A stretch of 14,116 nt of DNA from Candidatus Uhrbacteria bacterium (GTDB lineage: Bacteria > Patescibacteriota > Patescibacteriia > UBA9934 > UBA11717): positions 1 to 14,116 of the forward strand of contig JABMPK010000001.1 in NCBI GenBank assembly GCA_013203725.1. Reading direction: 5' to 3'. A program made the translations under genes and the position numbers. Shown piece after piece: positions 13,682 to 14,116 of this stretch (within the stretch, counting starts at the first letter, position 1; each line of letters opens with the position of its first letter). The notes beneath the pieces were generated by a model. It was not told the origin of the DNA and made no database searches. It was given only the letters and a program-made list of their open reading frames with translations.

Positions 13682-13710
13682 ATGATACAGGAATGGCCTG
13701 CGGTTATCCA
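13682..13710 (-). promoter_or_regulatory. Promoter of the two-helix membrane protein gene, predicted leaderless
   Basis: Minus strand TGGATA (13710-13705), 17-base spacer, TATCAT (13687-13682). Seven bases beyond the -10 box is the A of the ATG at 13675, so the mRNA would have no leader. Both hexamers are 4-5 of 6 matches. Confidence 0.45.
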
Positions 13711-13756
13711 TTGGGAAAACAAAAAACCCGACCCAAGTAGGATGTTTTGCTGGCGT

Positions 13757-13866
13757 GCCACGTGAATCCCGGCGACACTAAAATGCCACGTAAAATCAAC
13801 TCTCAAACTATTGGTTGATCACGTGGCCACGTAAAAATCCCAGCCGAGCTGGGATTTTTACGTGGC
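13757..13866. repeat. Five-copy GCCACGT array forming two adjacent hairpins
   Basis: GCCACGT occurs at 13757, 13785 and 13826 on the plus strand and inverted at 13821-13827 and 13860-13866. The copies bound two hairpins: 13785-13827 (GCCACGT and ATCAAC paired, small bulge) and 13826-13866 (perfect 19-bp stem, three-base loop CGA). The second has A5/T5 runs in the stem and may terminate transcription. Confidence 0.8.
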
Positions 13867-13887
13867 GGGGTTTACAGGACTCGAACC
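13863..13887 (-). other. tRNA 3'-end-like fragment, possible attachment site
   Basis: Read on the minus strand this is GG, T-loop TTCGAGT, CCTGT, AAACCCC, G and CCA: the order of a tRNA from position 52 to the encoded CCA. The 5' half of the T stem pairs badly (AGTGG where ACAGG is needed) and no GGGGTTT acceptor strand exists upstream, so it is not a complete tRNA. A partial tRNA 3' end is what integrative elements leave at one end. Confidence 0.35.
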
Positions 13888-13955
13888 ACTCGGGTCGCCC
13901 CGCGTGCCTTTTGGCTAGGGTTAGCAGAGCCATTCGGGCATTTCGTGTTAGCGAC

Positions 13956-13984
13956 TTGCTTGACGAATACTAATCGTATATAAT
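13956..13984 (+). promoter_or_regulatory. Promoter of the Fic-like gene
   Basis: TTGCTT (13956-13961), 17-base spacer, TATAAT (13979-13984). Start predicted near 13991, giving an A/T-rich leader of about 18 bases with no Shine-Dalgarno. Confidence 0.5.
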
Positions 13985-14008
13985 CTCATATAGATAGATT
14001 ATAACATT

Positions 14009-14116
14009 ATGGACAACCGAGAACAACGCATTGCGAACATTTCGCAGAAAATATGGTCGCTCATCAATGAAATCGACCACCTAAAAGGTCAGTGGATTGG
14101 TGGGGCAAAGTTGAAC
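14009..14116 (+). CDS. N terminus of a possible Fic-family protein, cut by the window edge
   Basis: 36 codons are open from the ATG at 14009 to the right edge. The peptide is charged and helical, with ISQKIWSLINEIDHLKGQW at 11-29, then IGGAKLN. The I-x-E-I-D-x-L-K-G-x-W-x-x-G pattern resembles the helical region before the Fic core in Fic-family proteins (often followed by an STGAS/RIEG inhibitory motif), but neither the inhibitory helix nor the HPFxxGNGR core is inside the window. It has a plausible promoter and no Shine-Dalgarno. Any helical cytoplasmic protein remains possible. Confidence 0.4.
   Translation, partial: MDNREQRIANISQKIWSLINEIDHLKGQWIGGAKLN

Larger units (their letters stand above)
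13712..14008. other. Gene-free stretch with nested hairpins and a tRNA 3'-end-like sequence
   Basis: I see no convincing gene here. From left to right: an A-rich/T-rich segment that may be a weak minus-strand terminator (13720-13735); the GCCACGT repeat array (13757-13866); a 25-base tRNA 3'-end-like stretch (13863-13887); an imperfect hairpin GACTCGAA/CTCGGGTC (13878-13896) within GCGGGG/CCCCGC arms (13865-13903); a TGGCT/AGCCA hairpin (13912-13932); then the promoter of the gene at 14009. Confidence 0.7.

Noticed and set aside
13785..13903. CRISPR array in the repeat-rich intergenic stretch
   Set aside because: The repeated unit is only 7 bases, in both orientations with unequal spacing, and no cas genes are present.
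13860..13945. A complete minus-strand tRNA gene, with CTGCTAA (like a Ser-GCU anticodon loop) and a TTCGAGT T loop
   Set aside because: The candidate anticodon stem encloses 11 instead of 7 bases, the T stem has two mismatches, there is no acceptor partner GGGGTTT and no D arm. Kept only as a possible tRNA fragment.

Overview
The window looks like a piece of a Candidate Phyla Radiation (Patescibacteria, probably Parcubacteria-type) chromosome. The evidence is indirect: compact housekeeping genes (ybeY, dgkA, ftsA, ftsZ, nrdR, pyk) sit next to small membrane and surface proteins typical of these cells, namely a lone type IV pilin-like protein, a half-length MFS protein, a membrane-anchored MsrA-MsrB fusion, an ankyrin protein and a thrombospondin-type-3 calcium-repeat protein. 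TGA is used as a stop (573, 12278), so the UGA=Gly code of SR1/Gracilibacteria is unlikely. No marker here fixes the lineage exactly.

Region 1-6090 is the conserved core. A calcium-repeat surface protein (cut by the left edge), ybeY and dgkA are packed end to end. ftsA follows with its own promoter. A repeat-rich intrinsic terminator separates ftsA from ftsZ, which has a separate extended -10 promoter and a leader holding two tiny ORFs. ftsZ ends in a terminator that abuts the promoter of nrdR, and nrdR is followed one base later by pyk. A perfect 12-bp hairpin closes this side against a convergent DUF378 gene.

Region 6294-7650 holds two genes unlike their surroundings: GC-rich codons, strong Shine-Dalgarno sequences, individual terminators. 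One encodes a small Cys/His protein, the other a secreted beta-strand-rich protein. They look like acquired cassettes.

Region 7650-12950 is accessory. It has a DoxX-like membrane protein, a half-size MFS protein downstream of an ankyrin protein (all minus strand), a pilin-like gene and a MerT-like gene (plus strand), a 44-bp perfect palindrome acting as terminator, and the minus-strand msrAB fusion. Upstream of msrAB, a gene for a secreted protein lies between 23-bp inverted repeats (22/23 identical), which looks like a small mobile cassette placed between msrAB and its promoter.

Region 12950-14116 has a two-helix membrane protein of unknown function, then about 330 bases without a recognised gene that carry five copies of a 7-mer arranged as hairpins and a 25-bp stretch resembling the 3' end of a tRNA. 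The start of a Fic-like gene runs off the right edge. Most native genes lack a Shine-Dalgarno sequence, and at least three (ftsA, nrdR, the gene at 12953-13675) have a -10 box so close to the ATG that their mRNAs should be leaderless or nearly so.
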